Positions 4,377-5,722 of a DNA stretch of 5,722 bases are shown here, piece after piece (the first letter of the stretch is position 1; every line of letters starts with the position of its first letter). The stretch covers positions 1 through 5,722 of the forward strand of contig DATKZB010000005.1 of assembly GCA_035528235.1 (NCBI GenBank), in the 5' to 3' direction. A program made the translations under genes and the position numbers. This stretch comes from DATKZB01 sp035528235. Lineage in GTDB: Bacteria > Planctomycetota > Phycisphaerae > FEN-1346. Below the pieces are notes generated by a model that saw nothing but the letters and a program-made list of their open reading frames with translations, ran no database searches and was not told the DNA's origin.

Positions 4377-5722
4377 ATGACCCACCATGCCCGGCGACTG
4401 CTGGTGACGCGGCGATCGTTTCTCGGTGCGGGTCTCGGCGCGCTAGGCGCCGCGGCCGCGGGCTGTAGCCTGAAACGCGAGGGCGGCCCGGAGGGCCTCG
4501 CCTCGGCCGGCCCGGGCGTCTCACGCCGGCCCAACATCATCTTCATCCTGGCCGACGACCTGGGTTATGGCGACGTCGGGTGCTTCGGGCAGATGCGAAT
4601 CCGGACGCCCCGTCTCGACCGGCTGGCCGCCGAGGGCGTCCGCTTTACCCAGGCGTACGCCGGCAGCACGGTCTGTGCCCCGTCGCGGTGCTGCCTGATG
4701 ACGGGCCTCCATACGGGCCACGCCCACGTGCGCGGCAACGCGCTGGTGCCGCTGCGGCCCGAGGACGTGACGGTGGCCGAACTCCTCAAGTCCGCCGGCT
4801 ACGCCACCGGCCTCGTCGGCAAGTGGGGTCTGGGCGAACCCGGCACGACCGGCGTCCCCAACCGGCAGGGCTTCGACTACTGGTTCGGTTACCTGAACCA
4901 GCGGCACGCGCACAACTACTGGCCCACGCACCTGTACCGCAACGAGGAGCGCGTGCCCCTGAAGAACGTCGTGCCCAAGGAAGACAAGTCGGGCGCGGGC
5001 GTGGCGTCGGAGAAGGTGGAGTACTCGCACGACCTCTTCGCGCGCGAGGCCCTCGCCTTTGTCGAGAAGCACCGGGCGGAACCGTTCTTCCTGTACCTGG
5101 CGTTCACGATTCCGCACGCCAACAACGAGGCCGGCCGCGAGGGCATGGAGGTGCCCAGCGACGAACCGTACTCCGACCAGCCGTGGCCGCAGGCCCAGAA
5201 GAACCACGCCGCCATGATTACGCGGATGGACCGCGACGTCGGCCGCCTGATGGACCGGCTGAAAGACCTGGGCATCGACCAGGACACGCTCGTGGTTTTC
5301 ACAAGCGACAACGGGTCGCACCGTGAGGGCGGTGGCGACCCGGCGTTCTTCAACTCCAGCGGACCCCTGAGGGGCATCAAGCGCGACCTGTACGAGGGCG
5401 GTATCCGCGTGCCGACGCTGGCCCGCTGGCCCGGGCGCATTGCGGCCGGCACCGTCAGCGACCATGCGTGGGCGTTCTGGGACTTCCTGCCGACGGCCTG
5501 CGACCTGGCCGGCGTGGCCGCGCCCAAAGGTATCGACGGCATTTCGTTCCTGCCGGCGCTCGTGGGCCGGCCGCAGCGCGAGCACGAGTACCTGTACTGG
5601 GAGTTCCACGAAGGCGGGTTCAGCCAAGCCGTCCGCATGGGCCGGTGGAAGGCCGTCCGCCGCGCCAAGGGCCCCGGCAAGACCGAACTCTACGACCTCT
5701 CGACGGACCTCGGCGAGAAGAG
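4377..5722 (+). CDS. Formylglycine-dependent sulfatase, Tat-exported lipoprotein (3' truncated by window)
   Basis: The first 448 codons of a type I sulfatase, which hydrolyses sulfate esters; the substrate, perhaps a sulfated polysaccharide, cannot be told from sequence. The signal peptide carries a twin-arginine motif TRRSFLG (11-17), a hydrophobic Ala/Gly stretch and a lipobox AAGC30, so it is probably Tat-exported and lipid-anchored. The catalytic domain begins RPNIIFILADDLGYGD (51-66; metal ligands D60, D61). The formylglycine site is C100-A-P-S-R (Cys type, needing a formylglycine-generating enzyme not encoded here). GKWGLG (148-153) has K149 but Gly where many sulfatases have His. H247 in IPHAN, D311-N312 in TSDNGSH and K335 in GIKRDLYEGGIRVP complete the visible active site. 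Near the right edge, RMGRWKAVRR and ELYDLSTD are typical of the C-terminal subdomain, so only a short tail is probably missing. The ATG has AGGAG at 8-nt spacing. A 205-bp repeat-bearing gap separates it from the amidase gene. Confidence 0.95.
   Translation, partial: MTHHARRLLVTRRSFLGAGLGALGAAAAGCSLKREGGPEGLASAGPGVSRRPNIIFILADDLGYGDVGCFGQMRIRTPRLDRLAAEGVRFTQAYAGSTVCAPSRCCLMTGLHTGHAHVRGNALVPLRPEDVTVAELLKSAGYATGLVGKWGLGEPGTTGVPNRQGFDYWFGYLNQRHAHNYWPTHLYRNEERVPLKNVVPKEDKSGAGVASEKVEYSHDLFAREALAFVEKHRAEPFFLYLAFTIPHANNEAGREGMEVPSDEPYSDQPWPQAQKNHAAMITRMDRDVGRLMDRLKDLGIDQDTLVVFTSDNGSHREGGGDPAFFNSSGPLRGIKRDLYEGGIRVPTLARWPGRIAAGTVSDHAWAFWDFLPTACDLAGVAAPKGIDGISFLPALVGRPQREHEYLYWEFHEGGFSQAVRMGRWKAVRRAKGPGKTELYDLSTDLGEK

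Noticed and set aside
4580..5326. + strand open frame of 248 codons overlapping the sulfatase gene
   Set aside because: It is in a different frame from the sulfatase, is rich in Arg/Pro/Gly, and has no motif or good ribosome-binding site.
4521..5627. Reverse-strand open frame (368 codons) opposite the sulfatase gene
   Set aside because: The + strand frame carries the full set of sulfatase catalytic motifs; the reverse translation has none.

Overview
The window is a GC-rich chromosomal segment in which every supportable gene reads on the + strand. The gene mix points to a planctomycete-like bacterium, possibly of a Phycisphaerae-type lineage. It includes a Tat-exported, lipoprotein-type sulfatase, a uroporphyrinogen-decarboxylase-family methyltransferase-like protein and envelope proteins, separated by GC-rich palindromic repeats. 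The taxonomic placement is inferred from gene content and style only; no rRNA or other marker gene is present, and Verrucomicrobiota/Lentisphaerae relatives cannot be excluded.

Layout: (1) bases 1-66 hold the last 21 codons of an upstream gene. (2) Bases 67-272 are non-coding and contain an inverted pair of hairpins plus a probable fragment of a second repeat family. (3) Bases 273-1331 encode a UroD-superfamily protein that is not HemE. (4) Bases 1332-1480 hold three hairpins in front of htpX. (5) Bases 1481-2416 encode the HtpX membrane zinc protease. (6) Bases 2470-3333 encode a membrane-anchored extracytoplasmic protein that I read, tentatively, as a beta-sandwich plus a degenerate HAD-like domain. 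(7) Bases 3335-4171 encode an N-acetylmuramoyl-L-alanine amidase of the T7-lysozyme/PGRP fold with a lipoprotein-like signal, starting one base after the preceding stop. (8) Bases 4172-4376 hold another hairpin pair and a further hairpin. (9) Bases 4377-5722 encode the first 448 codons of a sulfatase that runs off the window.

htpX, the HAD-like gene and the amidase gene are closely spaced and could form one transcription unit concerned with envelope quality control and peptidoglycan turnover. The UroD-like gene and the sulfatase gene are separated from it by repeat-bearing gaps and probably belong to other units.

The most unusual content is a family of short, near-perfect hairpins: 11-bp stems with a polar TCCT loop (GGGA or AGGA when inverted). 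They occur singly after the UroD-like gene and as head-to-head inverted pairs at two other places. Stem substitutions between copies are compensated on the opposite arm. One inverted pair lies inside the amidase reading frame, between its only canonical start codon and its signal-peptide core, so it appears to be translated. No CRISPR, tRNA, rRNA, transposase or integrase gene was seen.
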